Shown: piece after piece, positions 52,418 through 63,378 of the stretch
Position numbering within the stretch: position 1 is the stretch's first letter
Layout: each line of letters opens with the position of its first letter
NCBI GenBank assembly: GCA_035550735.1
Contig: DASZOM010000003.1
Span: 1 to 64,000 of the forward strand
Reading direction: 5' to 3'
Source of the DNA: JANQRA01 sp035550735
GTDB taxonomy: Bacteria; Actinomycetota; Acidimicrobiia; Spongiisociales; ZC4RG35
DNA length: 64,000 nt
Position numbers and translations under genes: made by a program
The notes under the pieces: model-generated
Told to the model about the DNA's origin: nothing
What the model saw: only the letters and a program-made list of their open reading frames with translations
Database searches by the model: none

Positions 52418-53239
52418 TCAGCCCCCGTCGGCGACATGCACCTCGATCCCGGTGGTGCGCAGGTCACGGAGCAGCCCGCTGTCTGCCTGAGAGTCCGTGA
52501 TCACTCCGGTGACCTGATCCAGCGGGCAGACCCGTTGCGTGGCGACCCTGCCGATCTTGGACGAGTCGGCCATCACATACACCGATCGGGCATTGCTGAT
52601 GACGATCCGTCGGGTGGCCACCTCTTCGGGATAGAAGTCGGTCAGCCCGTGCGCCGGGTGGACGCCTCCGGAGCCGAGGAAGGCGATCTCGACGAACACG
52701 TCGTTGAGGAACTCGATCGAGTTCGGCCCGGAGAGGGCCAGGTCGCCGTGACGCATCCTGCCCCCGCAGACCATCACGTCGATGTCGTCTCGCTGGCCGA
52801 GGCGGGAGGCGGCGAGGATCGAGTTGGTGATCACCTGCCCGGTGAAGGACTGCGGGATGTAGTCGGCTATCCGGGCGACGGACGTGCCTACGTCGAGGAA
52901 GATCGTCCCCGCATCGCCGATCAGGCGCGCCGCCAGGGTGGCCATTGCCCGCTTCTCGGCGGAGTGCAGCGCCATGCGCTCCTGGAACGAGGGCTCCCGC
53001 GAGTCGACTTCGGGGCGGACCCCGCCACCGTGGACCCGTTGCACGAGACCCCGATTCTCCAAGGAGATGAGGTCACGGCGGATCGTCTCCCGGGAGACGC
53101 CAAACCGCTCGGCGAGATCATCGATGCGGACCGCGGGCCGGTCGGAGAAGATCTCGGCGATGGCGATCCGTCGCTGAGCCGGCATCACCCGCGACTCGTC
53201 TCCCGGCCCGTCGTCCCGAGCCGAATTGGGTTGACTCAC
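52418..53239 (-). CDS. DeoR-family transcriptional regulator
   Basis: 273 residues. N-terminal winged helix-turn-helix (AEIFSDRPAVRIDDLAERFG followed by VSRETIRRDLISLENRGLV), then the sugar-phosphate-sensing domain with GTIFLDVGTSVARIADY and VITNSILAA. GTG 53239 overlaps the previous stop (GTGA); ATG 53185 (MPAQRRIAIAEIF) matches the usual family N-terminus and may be the true start. Probably represses the glycerol-type operon in which it sits. A candidate operator is the tandem GAAACGTG pair at 55891-55906. Confidence 0.9.
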   Translation of the reverse strand: MSQPNSARDDGPGDESRVMPAQRRIAIAEIFSDRPAVRIDDLAERFGVSRETIRRDLISLENRGLVQRVHGGGVRPEVDSREPSFQERMALHSAEKRAMATLAARLIGDAGTIFLDVGTSVARIADYIPQSFTGQVITNSILAASRLGQRDDIDVMVCGGRMRHGDLALSGPNSIEFLNDVFVEIAFLGSGGVHPAHGLTDFYPEEVATRRIVISNARSVYVMADSSKIGRVATQRVCPLDQVTGVITDSQADSGLLRDLRTTGIEVHVADGG

Positions 53240-54480
53240 GACCTCACCCCGATCGACACCTGCACTCTCGCCCCGTCCTCCTCGACCCGTCCCATCCATG
53301 CCCCGTCGAACGTATAGGTGCGTCCCGGGACGAGACGACGCACGCTGACTGTATCCAGGACGGTCCCGTCGGTCCGGAATACCACCGTCGAGTCGGTGAC
53401 CCATTGGTCCACCCTCAGCTCGAGCGGCACGGGCCGGCGTGAGCTGGCACGCTGCGGTGAGACCCAACGGATCGGGCTCTCCCATTCCATGCTCAGGCCC
53501 GGTGTCGTGTCGAGACCCGGCGGCCGACTCAGCTGATTGGCGACGGCCTCGGCCACTGTCCGACCTGACCTGGTCGCACTGGCCGCCGATTCGCCCGGTT
53601 TGACCACACTGCCCGCCGCGTAGATCCCGGGCAGCGACGTGGTCCCTCCGGCAGTCGCACTCGGCCTGCCGCCGTTCCTCTTGTCCGCCCGCAATCCAGC
53701 GGCGAGGGCGAGAGATCCCTCCGCAACCCACTCTCCGGTGAGGATGACGGTGTCACAGTCGATCCCTCGCCGCCCGTCCGGTCCCTCGACCACCACCCCG
53801 TCCACCCGACGACGTCCCTCGATGCCGACCAGACGATGACCGGTGAGCAGGGGCACCCGGCCGAACCGGGTCGCCCAGAGACGGAGGGGCGAGTACGACT
53901 GGTGGGCCGAGAAGGGCGTGATGACGGCGACGCAGTCGATGCCCGCGTCGCGGAGGGTCATCACAGCCGAGAACGACACGTGCTCCGCCCCGACCACCAC
54001 CGCCCGGGATCCCACCTTCACGCCACGGAGATAGGTGAACTGCTGCAGCTCCCCTGTGGTGAAGACGCCGGGTGCCCGCGTGCCGGGGATGAGCCGCGCC
54101 GACCGGGGGCGCTCCCGGCATCCCGTGGCCAGCACGATGGCGTCGGCTTCCCAACGAGTCTGGCCTTCCGCCGATTGCGTGGTGAGGTAGGGCTTCCCGG
54201 TGTAACCCAAACCGGTCACGGTCGTCCCGGTGCGAATGACGACGGACTCCCTCTCCGCGCCTCGGACCAGTGCGGCCACGTAGCGAGGGCCCGTCATCGG
54301 CCTCCCGTAGTCCCTGAGCCCGAAGCTGGGATGCGCGGAGTGGCGGGGGATGCCGCCGACGTCACCCTCGCGTTCGAGCACGACCACTTCGTCGACACCG
54401 AGACGACGAAGCCGGGTGGCGGTTGTCAGGCCCGCCGGCCCACTCCCTATCACCAGCACGTCGGCGGTGTCGACCCTCAC
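53236..54480 (-). CDS. FAD/NAD(P)-dependent oxidoreductase, GlpB/small-subunit-like
   Basis: 414 residues. FAD-binding GSGPAGLTTATRL near residue 13, NAD-binding VVVGAEHVSFSAV near 155, and a late IYAAGSVVKPGE. This is the thioredoxin-reductase-like class found beside GlpA in glycerol-3-phosphate oxidising complexes and in HcnB/OoxA-type dehydrogenases. A beta-rich C-terminal region of about 85 residues follows the FAD domain. GTG 54480 overlaps the GlpA-like stop (GTGA). Likely passes electrons from the GlpA-like subunit to NAD(P) or another acceptor. Confidence 0.86.
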   Translation of the reverse strand: MRVDTADVLVIGSGPAGLTTATRLRRLGVDEVVVLEREGDVGGIPRHSAHPSFGLRDYGRPMTGPRYVAALVRGAERESVVIRTGTTVTGLGYTGKPYLTTQSAEGQTRWEADAIVLATGCRERPRSARLIPGTRAPGVFTTGELQQFTYLRGVKVGSRAVVVGAEHVSFSAVMTLRDAGIDCVAVITPFSAHQSYSPLRLWATRFGRVPLLTGHRLVGIEGRRRVDGVVVEGPDGRRGIDCDTVILTGEWVAEGSLALAAGLRADKRNGGRPSATAGGTTSLPGIYAAGSVVKPGESAASATRSGRTVAEAVANQLSRPPGLDTTPGLSMEWESPIRWVSPQRASSRRPVPLELRVDQWVTDSTVVFRTDGTVLDTVSVRRLVPGRTYTFDGAWMGRVEEDGARVQVSIGVRS

Positions 54481-55871
54481 GCCTGGCCTACCTCGAGCAG
54501 GTCGGCGGCCGTCCGTCCGGTCTTCGCCGCCAGCCAGTCGACGACCTGGGCCCGACAGTAGAAGCCCTGGCATCGTCCTCCGGTGGCACGGGTGCGACGC
54601 CACACCCCGTCGACTGTCCGCGGAGGGATCGGGGAGACCGCCGCCTTCTCCAGCTCCGCCATGGTGGTGAGCTCGCAGAAGCAGACGACGCGACCGGCAT
54701 CGCCATCGGCCGAATCGGCAGCGCTCGAGATGATCGAGGGCACGGTCCCGGCCTTGGTCTCGAGCGCCAGCCCGGCATCGGAGAGCTGATCCAGCAGATA
54801 CTCCGCTATCGCCATCGAGGCGCTGAGACCGGTCGATCTGATCCCGGTGGCGCATCCATAGCCGGAGCCCGCGTCGACCTCGATGTGATAGGCGTCCGTA
54901 GATGGCACCGCACGCAGCCCCGCGTAGGTCGAGGTCACCTCGGTATCGGCCAGCCCGGGGAGGAGTGCGGTTCCCTTCTCGAGGAGGTGGGCGATCCCGT
55001 CCTCGGTCGTCTCGGTGGCGTCCTTGGCGTCGACGTCCTCGGACGTTGGGCCCAACAAGAGGTTGCCGAACACCGTCGGGGCGAGGAGGACGCCCTTGCT
55101 GCGGGGGCTGGGCACACCGAGGACGATCGAGCTCACCAGACCGCCGGCGGTCTTGTCGAAGACGACGAATTGGCCACGGCGCGGCCGGATCTCCGGAGAC
55201 GACGCCCCGAAGAGTCCCGCCACCGAATCACCGTGCAGCCCGGCGGCGTTGATCACCCATGCGGTGCTGATCCGGGTGCCGCCCAGGATCAGCTCCCAGC
55301 GCCGGTCGACCCGCCGCGCCGTCTCCACCGGGCTGTCGAGCATGAGTGTCGTCCCGTTGGCCACCGCCTCGGTGGCGAAGGCGAGGGGAGTCGTGAACGG
55401 GCAGATGATGGACTCGTCGGGGATCGCCAGTCCCCCCACCGCGCCGGGTGCGAGATGGGGCTCCCGCCGGTACACCTGATCTGCGGTGAGTCTCTCCGCT
55501 GCGTGGTAGCCGTTCTCGACGGCGCGGGAAGAGATCCTCTCGAGGGCGTCGCCGTCATCGGAAGGCCAGGCGACGAGGGTGGCGCCGACCCTGTGCATAG
55601 GGATGCCTGCCGAAGCGGCGTACTCGGTCAGCAACCTGTGCCCGCGGCTCACCAGCCTCGCCTCGAGGGTCCCGGGTCGGGCGTCGAAGCCGGTGTGGAG
55701 AATGGCGCTGTTCGCCTTGCTGATCCCGGTGCCGACGTCGTTTCCCGCTTCGACCAGAGCCACACGGAGACGATGCCGGCTCAGGGCTCGGGCGATGGCA
55801 CAGCCGACAACGCCGGCGCCGATCACCGCAACGTCGTAGGTCGGGTCCCTGCTCGCCTCGCTTTCGGCCAT
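54477..55871 (-). CDS. GlpA-like FAD dehydrogenase with [2Fe-2S] BFD-type tail
   Basis: 464 residues. Dinucleotide-binding GAGVVGCAIARAL near residue 18, the DAO-family KANSAILHTGFDA segment and SGYGCATGIRSTGL near the end of the flavin domain. The C-terminal BFD-like iron-sulfur domain has CFCELTTMAELEKA then GGRCQGFYC (Cys-x-Cys and Cys-x4-Cys). Family members oxidise glycerol-3-phosphate or related 2-hydroxy compounds. First gene of the operon; ATG 55871 follows a TAGAGT box by 6 nt. A third GlpC-like anchor subunit is not encoded, so it is probably soluble with the GlpB-like partner. Confidence 0.88.
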   Translation of the reverse strand: MAESEASRDPTYDVAVIGAGVVGCAIARALSRHRLRVALVEAGNDVGTGISKANSAILHTGFDARPGTLEARLVSRGHRLLTEYAASAGIPMHRVGATLVAWPSDDGDALERISSRAVENGYHAAERLTADQVYRREPHLAPGAVGGLAIPDESIICPFTTPLAFATEAVANGTTLMLDSPVETARRVDRRWELILGGTRISTAWVINAAGLHGDSVAGLFGASSPEIRPRRGQFVVFDKTAGGLVSSIVLGVPSPRSKGVLLAPTVFGNLLLGPTSEDVDAKDATETTEDGIAHLLEKGTALLPGLADTEVTSTYAGLRAVPSTDAYHIEVDAGSGYGCATGIRSTGLSASMAIAEYLLDQLSDAGLALETKAGTVPSIISSAADSADGDAGRVVCFCELTTMAELEKAAVSPIPPRTVDGVWRRTRATGGRCQGFYCRAQVVDWLAAKTGRTAADLLEVGQA

Positions 55872-55877
55872 CGAGCC

Positions 55878-55883
55878 ACTCTA
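55878..55883 (-). promoter_or_regulatory. -10-like box TAGAGT of the glycerol-type operon
   Basis: TAGAGT on the minus strand, 6 nt before ATG 55871 with no ribosome site. TATAGA overlaps it in another register. Confidence 0.45.
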
Positions 55884-55890
55884 TACCCCG

Positions 55891-55906
55891 GAAACGTGGA
55901 AACGTG
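55891..55906. promoter_or_regulatory. Tandem 8-bp repeat GAAACGTG, candidate operator
   Basis: Two perfect head-to-tail copies of GAAACGTG (55891-55898, 55899-55906) lie in the 92-bp divergent region, upstream of the TAGAGT box of the minus-strand operon. DeoR-type regulators often bind short direct repeats, and one is encoded in the operon. Assignment is inference. Confidence 0.45.
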
Positions 55907-55963
55907 TGGGATTCTGTGGATTTGCGAGCGACCTGTGGGCCTGCCTGCTACAAAGACGCCTTC

Positions 55964-57556
<1,593 letters not shown>

Positions 57557-57614
57557 TCATTCTCTCGCTCCACAAAAAACCACAAAATCCCTCGCATTCG
57601 GTCAGTCGTGCGGA

Positions 57615-57620
57615 TATGGT
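57615..57620 (+). promoter_or_regulatory. -10-like box TATGGT before the metallohydrolase gene
   Basis: GGATATGGT, the same nonamer seen before the operon start at 19001, ends 17 nt before ATG 57638; possible internal promoter. Confidence 0.35.
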
Positions 57621-57637
57621 CTGTGCCACCTGAGCAT

Positions 57638-60142
57638 ATGGACGCCGAGCACCACTCCGAGGCCTACCAACCTGTCGACCTCTCGTCGTGGTGCAGCGCC
57701 GGCGTCGAGGTCTTCGATCCATCCGGTTACGACTCCGGGGGCACCTGGCTCAATCCGGAGAAGGCCGATCCCAAGGTCGGCCAATGCGTGCTGCGAGGCC
57801 TCCCCTTCCTGATCGGTGGCGACACCGACGAGCCGGATGTTCCCCGGTATCTCGACTTCCGCACCGGGTCGGACCCGGTTCGAGTTCTCATCGAGGCCAC
57901 CGCCTTCAACGTCGTTTTCGCCCATTCGCTGCTGACGACCGGGATGTGGATCGGCGGAGAGCACCCGGGTCGGACCGTCGCCAGGTACGTCTTCGAGTTC
58001 GACGACGGCAGCGAGGAGCAAGTCCTGATCAGGGAGCGATTCGAGATCGGCCACTTCCCCCAGCCCTGGGGTCACTCGCCCTTCCTCGCCGTCCCGGACA
58101 ACTACGAGGAGGCGGAGGATCGCCGTCAGGGGCATTGGGATCGAATCGGCCACCGTCTCACCGAGGTGGCGACTCCGATGACCCGGGCCTACCACTTGTG
58201 GGCCTGGCGCAACCCCCAGCCCGACCGCCGTATCACCGCGGTGAGGATCGAACCGCTGTCCCCGGGATTCATCGTCGCCGGGATCACCCTGGGTCTCGTC
58301 GACGAGGATCCGCTGCGACCCTCGCCACGTCTCGGGGTCCTGGTCGAAGGTTCCAATCGGGATGACCTCACCCTCTCCGTCGACCGGGGGATCGCCACCC
58401 ATCTCCATCCCACGGTCACCCGGCATCACACGGGAGGGACACCTCCGGGCTGGGGCCGCACCGGCTCCGGCTCTCGTTACGCATTCGTGGCCGCCACCCC
58501 GTCGGCCTCATTGACCCTTGCCGGCGGCGACGGGGAGATCGCCCGGCTCGAATGGGCGAAGCTGCAGACCGGCGCCGTCGATATCGGGGAGGGCTCACGC
58601 ATCGTCGTCGAGCCGCCCGGTCGCAATTGGGTGCACGTCACCGTCCGGGACCAGCACGGCGCTCCGGTGCCGTGCCGGGTCGCGTTCGCCTCGGAGATGG
58701 GGATCCCCTATCCGCCACACGGCCATCACGCCCCTGTCCAGAGTGGCCTGCGCGCCTGGAATCTCGACGTCGGTGGCGACGTCCTCCTCGGCGACGTCAG
58801 CTACGCCTACATCGACGGCCGATGCCAGGGGTGGCTGCCCCGGGGAAGGGTGAGCGTCGAGGTGGCGAAGGGGTTCGAGTACACCCCGGTGGCCCTCGAT
58901 GTCGACCTGGAGCCGGGCCAACGCGAGCTCGACGTGACCATCGAGCGATGGGTGGACATGGCTGCCGAGGGCTGGCACAGCGGCGACACCCACGTCCACT
59001 TCCTCTCACCGGACGGTGCCCTGACCGAGGCGGCCGGGGAGGGCCTGAGCGTGGTCAACCTGCTCCAGGCCCAGTGGGGCCATCTCTTCACCAACGTCGA
59101 GGACTTCACCGGCCGCACCCGGGTCAGCGAGGACGGCACCACTTTCGTCCACGTCTCCCAGGAGAACCGACAGCACGTCCTCGGCCATCTCAACCTGCTC
59201 GGCCTCCGTGAGCCCGTGATGCCGATGTCGAGCGATGGGGCATCTGAGGCCGAGCCCGGGGGAGCGCTTGACACCACAACCAGCCGCTGGGCGGACGCCG
59301 CCCACGAACAGGGAGCCACGGTCATCGTCGCCCACATGCCCACTCCCAACGGTGAGAACGCGGTGCTGATCGCCACCGGGCGGGCCGACGGGCTGGAGAT
59401 GATCGACTTCAACCACTTCGAGCATCTCGAGTACTACCGCTACCTCAACGGCGGGTACCGCCTTCCAGTGGTGGCGGGCACCGACAAGATGGAGGCGACC
59501 ATCCCGGTGGGGGAGTACCGCACCTATGCGCGGGTCGACGGAAAGCTCACTCTGGAGAGCTGGCTGGCCGCCCTGCGCGCCGGACGGACCTTCGCCACCA
59601 GCGGGCCGATGCTGTGGTTCACGGTGGACGGGGAGGAGCCCGGCTCCGACCTGCGGCGTCCGGTCGGCTCGACGGTGTCGGTCAAGGCGCGGGCCCGATC
59701 GATCTTCCCCATCCATGTTCTCCAGGTGGTGCAGGGCGGCGACGTGGTGGCCGAGACGACGAGTGCCGCCGGGGCGAGAAAGCTGGAGCTGGAAGCCGAG
59801 GTGACCGTCACCGCCCACGGCTGGCTCGCCGCTCGAACCGCCGGGCCCGGATACGGCCCCGGGGCACGGCACCTCGACCACGACCGGAGACCGGTGATGG
59901 CCCACACCTCCCCGGTGTACGTGGAGACGGGGGAGCGGTTGCCGCTGCAGGCCGACACCGACCGGTACCTGCTCAGCCTGGTCGAAGGTGGGCTCGGGTA
60001 TGTCAGGTCGGCGATCCACCATCCCCCCGGCTCGGTGACCTATCCCCACGGTCTCGACGATCACAACGCCTATCTCGAGGAGCCTTTCCTCGAGGCGCAA
60101 GCGGCGTTGGCAGCCCGCATCGCCTCATGGGATCGTCGATGA
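57638..60142 (+). CDS. CehA/McbA-family PHP metallohydrolase
   Basis: 834 residues. The first 430 or so are beta-rich with no recognised catalytic motif. A PHP-type metal-dependent hydrolase domain follows, opening with HSGDTHVHFLS near residue 447 and continuing with NLLQAQWGH, VIVAHMP, MIDFNHFEH and VAGTDKME, which supply His/Asp/Glu metal ligands. The CehA/McbA family was named for a carbaryl hydrolase, but most members are uncharacterised esterases or phosphodiesterases. ATG 57638 is chosen; GTG 57623 and GTG 57608 are in frame. Its stop overlaps the Nif3-like start (ATGA), so it belongs to the carbohydrate operon. Confidence 0.85.
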   Translation: MDAEHHSEAYQPVDLSSWCSAGVEVFDPSGYDSGGTWLNPEKADPKVGQCVLRGLPFLIGGDTDEPDVPRYLDFRTGSDPVRVLIEATAFNVVFAHSLLTTGMWIGGEHPGRTVARYVFEFDDGSEEQVLIRERFEIGHFPQPWGHSPFLAVPDNYEEAEDRRQGHWDRIGHRLTEVATPMTRAYHLWAWRNPQPDRRITAVRIEPLSPGFIVAGITLGLVDEDPLRPSPRLGVLVEGSNRDDLTLSVDRGIATHLHPTVTRHHTGGTPPGWGRTGSGSRYAFVAATPSASLTLAGGDGEIARLEWAKLQTGAVDIGEGSRIVVEPPGRNWVHVTVRDQHGAPVPCRVAFASEMGIPYPPHGHHAPVQSGLRAWNLDVGGDVLLGDVSYAYIDGRCQGWLPRGRVSVEVAKGFEYTPVALDVDLEPGQRELDVTIERWVDMAAEGWHSGDTHVHFLSPDGALTEAAGEGLSVVNLLQAQWGHLFTNVEDFTGRTRVSEDGTTFVHVSQENRQHVLGHLNLLGLREPVMPMSSDGASEAEPGGALDTTTSRWADAAHEQGATVIVAHMPTPNGENAVLIATGRADGLEMIDFNHFEHLEYYRYLNGGYRLPVVAGTDKMEATIPVGEYRTYARVDGKLTLESWLAALRAGRTFATSGPMLWFTVDGEEPGSDLRRPVGSTVSVKARARSIFPIHVLQVVQGGDVVAETTSAAGARKLELEAEVTVTAHGWLAARTAGPGYGPGARHLDHDRRPVMAHTSPVYVETGERLPLQADTDRYLLSLVEGGLGYVRSAIHHPPGSVTYPHGLDDHNAYLEEPFLEAQAALAARIASWDRR

Positions 60143-61020
60143 GCCCTCTCCTTCGGGCGGGCGATGTGGCCGCCTACCTGACGTCGCTCGCCCCGCCCTG
60201 GGAGTACCCCGACGACACCGTCGACACCTTCAAGGCGGGCGGTCCCGACACCGAGGTGACCGGGATCGCCGTCGCATGGCTCCCCTTCACCTGGGCGTTG
60301 CACAGAGCGATCGAGCTGGGGTGCTCGCTGTTCGTCACCCACGAGCCCACCTATTACGACCATCACGATCGTCGCGAGGAGCTGTTCCAGCTGGAGATCC
60401 CGGCCGGCCGGCGGGCACTGCTCGAGGAGGCGGGCATGGCTGTGCTTCGCTGCCACGACCTGTGGGACCGGTTCCCCGGAGAGGGGATAACCACCTCCTG
60501 GGGCGATCACCTGGGTCTCGATCGGCTCGTCGACTCCGACGACTACTCCCGTGTCTACGCCATCGATCCGACCACCGCGAGGGAGTTCGCCGCCGTCGTC
60601 GCCTCACGGACGGCCGGGATGGGACAGCCAGGCGTCCATCTCATCGGCGACGGAGACCGCCGCGTCGAGACGGTTTGCATCGGCACCGGTGCCATCTCGC
60701 CCTACCTGGAGCTCGTGTCGCGGTTCGAGCCGGACCTGGTGATCTGCACCGATGACGGGATGGACTACTGGCGGGACGGGGCGTTCGCCGTGGACGGGGG
60801 ACCACCCATCGTCGTCGTCCATCACGGTGTGACCGAGGAGCCGGGCGTCGCCCGTCTCGCCGAGCGTCTCCGGCGCGCATTCCCGGACATCCCGGTCCAC
60901 CACATCGAGCAGAGATGCATGTACGAGTTCGTCAGTCCTCTCCATTCAGGACAGGACGTGGGCGAGGCAACTGCCGGAGGCGACGCCACCGGTGATGACA
61001 GACAGGGAGGAACCCAATGA
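60139..61020 (+). CDS. Nif3-like dinuclear metal-centre protein
   Basis: 293 residues of the NIF3/DUF34 family: VTHEPTYYDHHD near residue 65 and VVHHGVTEEPG near 232 carry the conserved metal-binding His/Glu residues, and a central CIGTGAISPYLEL-like segment stands where the family has CGGSG. Family members form toroidal hexamers and are proposed to be metal-dependent hydrolases or GTP cyclohydrolase I-like; the role is not settled. ATG 60139 and its stop both overlap neighbouring genes (ATGA at each side), placing it firmly within the sugar uptake operon. Confidence 0.85.
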   Translation: MSPLLRAGDVAAYLTSLAPPWEYPDDTVDTFKAGGPDTEVTGIAVAWLPFTWALHRAIELGCSLFVTHEPTYYDHHDRREELFQLEIPAGRRALLEEAGMAVLRCHDLWDRFPGEGITTSWGDHLGLDRLVDSDDYSRVYAIDPTTAREFAAVVASRTAGMGQPGVHLIGDGDRRVETVCIGTGAISPYLELVSRFEPDLVICTDDGMDYWRDGAFAVDGGPPIVVVHHGVTEEPGVARLAERLRRAFPDIPVHHIEQRCMYEFVSPLHSGQDVGEATAGGDATGDDRQGGTQ

Positions 61021-62399
61021 AACGACGAAGGCTCAGCGTGGCGACGATCCTCGCCCTGGCGCTGGTGCTCGCCGCCTGTGCCGCCCCGGGAGCGGGGAAC
61101 ACCACGGCCGGGTCCCCGGACAGCACGATGGCGTCGGCGACGACGGTCGGTGGAGGCGAAGGCCCCGCCACCACCGTGGCCGCGTCCAACGCCTGTGAGG
61201 GCGCCAGCCTCGACTTCTGGTACCAGACCAGCGGACCCGAGGGCCTCGCCAGGTTCGAGGAGATCAGCCGGATGTTCGAAGGGCGGAACGAGGGCCTCAC
61301 CATCGAGGTCACCGCGATCACCTTCGACGACATGAGGGTGCAGATGCCTCTCGCCCTCGACGGTGGTGGCGGGCCCGACATCGCCTATGTGGCGCCGTTG
61401 GACCAGGGCGCCGGCCTCTACGCCAGGGGCGGGCATCTCCTCGAGCTCACCGACATCGCGGCCGAGCGGGGGTGGACCGAGCGCTTCCCGGCCCGGATCA
61501 TCGAGTACAACAACGCGGCCAACCCGGGCCAGATCTTCAGCATCCCCTATGCCGAGCTCACCGTCGGTGTCTTCTACAACACCGAGGTGTTCGAGGAGCT
61601 GGGACTGGAACGCCCGGAGACCTTCGAGGACATGGAGGCGGCCTTCGCCGCCATCCGCGACTCGGGGCAGACGCCGATCTCCGTCGGCGGCCTGACCGGG
61701 TGGCCCCTCGCCCACGTCTTCGAGCAGGTGCTGCATCTCACCACACCGCTGGAGCACATCGCCCAGCTGGAGAAGCTCAACCCGGACTATCGCTACGACG
61801 CACCCGAGGTCATCGAGGCTGCAGCCAAGGTGCTGGAGTGGCACGAGGCAGGGTTCTTCAACGAGGACCTGCTCTCCACCACCTATGAGGACGCCAACAC
61901 CCTGTTCGTCAACGGGGACGCGGCGATCAACATCGGTGGCACCTGGGCGGCCCCGGAGTTCCAGGCCGGAGCGGAGTTCGAGACCCGCTTCTTCCCGATG
62001 CCCCCGATCTACACCGATCGGGAGTGGAACGTCGGCGGGCACGCGGTGTCCGACGACTTCATCATCCCCGTCTACGGGGACCAGCAGGAGTGCGCCATCG
62101 AGTTCCTCGACTTCATCCTCGGGGAAGAGGTGATGACTTTCCTCTGGGAGAGCGGCGAGCTGGTCTCCTACAAGTTCGAGGAGCTGCCCCCGGCGGTCAA
62201 CCAGCTGCAGGAGGACATGTATCGGGCCATGTCCGAGACGGGACCCGGCTACTACATGGGTGTGGTCAACGCCGAGGTCAACAATGCCAACTGGGAAGCC
62301 TGGCAGCGGATGATCGCCGGTGAGTTGACTCCCACAGAGGCGACACAGCTGGTCCAGTCCGTGTACGAAGAGCAGATAGCTCTGCTCGAAGGATCGTGA
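61017..62399 (+). CDS. Sugar-binding lipoprotein (extracellular solute-binding family 1)
   Basis: 460 residues. Signal peptide MKRRRLSVATILALALVLAAC with lipobox LAAC at Cys21, then a 35-residue Thr/Ala/Gly linker and an MBP-like fold (LDFWYQTSGPEGLARFEEIS; GGGGPDIAYV; PYAELTVGVFYNTEVFEELG; INIGGTWAAPEF). Start ATG 61017 overlaps the Nif3-like stop. Captures an oligosaccharide, plausibly a gluco-oligosaccharide given the GH13 gene at the head of the operon (inference). Confidence 0.94.
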   Translation: MKRRRLSVATILALALVLAACAAPGAGNTTAGSPDSTMASATTVGGGEGPATTVAASNACEGASLDFWYQTSGPEGLARFEEISRMFEGRNEGLTIEVTAITFDDMRVQMPLALDGGGGPDIAYVAPLDQGAGLYARGGHLLELTDIAAERGWTERFPARIIEYNNAANPGQIFSIPYAELTVGVFYNTEVFEELGLERPETFEDMEAAFAAIRDSGQTPISVGGLTGWPLAHVFEQVLHLTTPLEHIAQLEKLNPDYRYDAPEVIEAAAKVLEWHEAGFFNEDLLSTTYEDANTLFVNGDAAINIGGTWAAPEFQAGAEFETRFFPMPPIYTDREWNVGGHAVSDDFIIPVYGDQQECAIEFLDFILGEEVMTFLWESGELVSYKFEELPPAVNQLQEDMYRAMSETGPGYYMGVVNAEVNNANWEAWQRMIAGELTPTEATQLVQSVYEEQIALLEGS

Positions 62400-62424
62400 T
62401 CGAACCCAGAACCGCGAGGCACGG

Positions 62425-63378
62425 TTGATCGCTCAGGACGAGCGATTGCCGGGACAGGGCGGGAGGCTCTTCGCGGCCTCCCGCCCTGCCACGCGTCGGC
62501 GTCGCCGTCGACAGGGGCGGCCGATGCTCTACCTGCTGCCGGCGTTCGCGGTCTACGCGGTGTTCTTCCTCTGGCCCACCTGGCAGATGGCGCGTCTCAG
62601 CTTCTTCCACTGGGACGGGGTGACGGTGGGCTCGGTCGCCGGTCTGGAGAACTACACGCGGATGGGCGCCGACCCGCTGTTCTGGACGGCGCTGACCAAC
62701 ACCGCCACCTGGACCCTGGCCGCCATGGTGGTGCCGGTCGTCCTCGGCCTCGGTCTGGCCATCCTCCTCTCCAGGTCCGCCCTGTTCGGCACGACCCTCT
62801 TCCGCACCTTGTTCTTCCTCCCGCAGGTGTTGTCCTCGGTCGTCGTCGCGGTGCTGTGGCGATGGATCTACAACCCGAGCTATGGGGCACTCAACTCCAC
62901 ACTCGAATCCCTGGGGCTGGACTTCCTCGCCCAAGGGTGGCTGGGCAGCTCTTCTCTGGCCCTTCCCGCCTTGTTCATCGCCTGGAGCTGGACCCACTAC
63001 GGGTTCGTCATGGTCGTCCTGATGGCGGCGATCGACGACGTCGACGAGACCTACTTCGACGCCGCCGCCGTGGACGGCGCCAGCTTCTGGCAACAGGTCC
63101 GCCACGTGTTGGTCCCGGCGATCAGGGGACCGCTCACCACGGTGATCCTGATCACCGCCATCGCCGCCTTCCAGGTCTTCGACCTGGTCTATCTACTGAC
63201 CAACGGTGGGCCGGCTCGATCGACCTCGGTGCTCGCCCATTTCATGTTCCAGGCGGCGTTCCACTTCCGGAAGGTGGGCTACGGGGCGACCATTGGTGTC
63301 GCCTTGATGGTGATGATCCTCGCCATCTCCCTGGTCTTGATCAGGGTGCGCCGCGGGTTCGAAGAGGAGGTGGTGTGA
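62425..63378 (+). CDS. Sugar ABC permease (MalF/UgpA-type)
   Basis: 317 residues with six helices. EAA loop YFDAAAVDGASFWQQVRHVLVPAI near residue 212. The first 33 residues are basic (ATRRRRRRQGR). TTG 62425 has GAGG 6 nt upstream; ATG 62524 would remove the basic leader. 25 nt after the binding-protein stop. Pairs with the permease that begins at 63375. Confidence 0.93.
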   Translation: MIAQDERLPGQGGRLFAASRPATRRRRRRQGRPMLYLLPAFAVYAVFFLWPTWQMARLSFFHWDGVTVGSVAGLENYTRMGADPLFWTALTNTATWTLAAMVVPVVLGLGLAILLSRSALFGTTLFRTLFFLPQVLSSVVVAVLWRWIYNPSYGALNSTLESLGLDFLAQGWLGSSSLALPALFIAWSWTHYGFVMVVLMAAIDDVDETYFDAAAVDGASFWQQVRHVLVPAIRGPLTTVILITAIAAFQVFDLVYLLTNGGPARSTSVLAHFMFQAAFHFRKVGYGATIGVALMVMILAISLVLIRVRRGFEEEVV

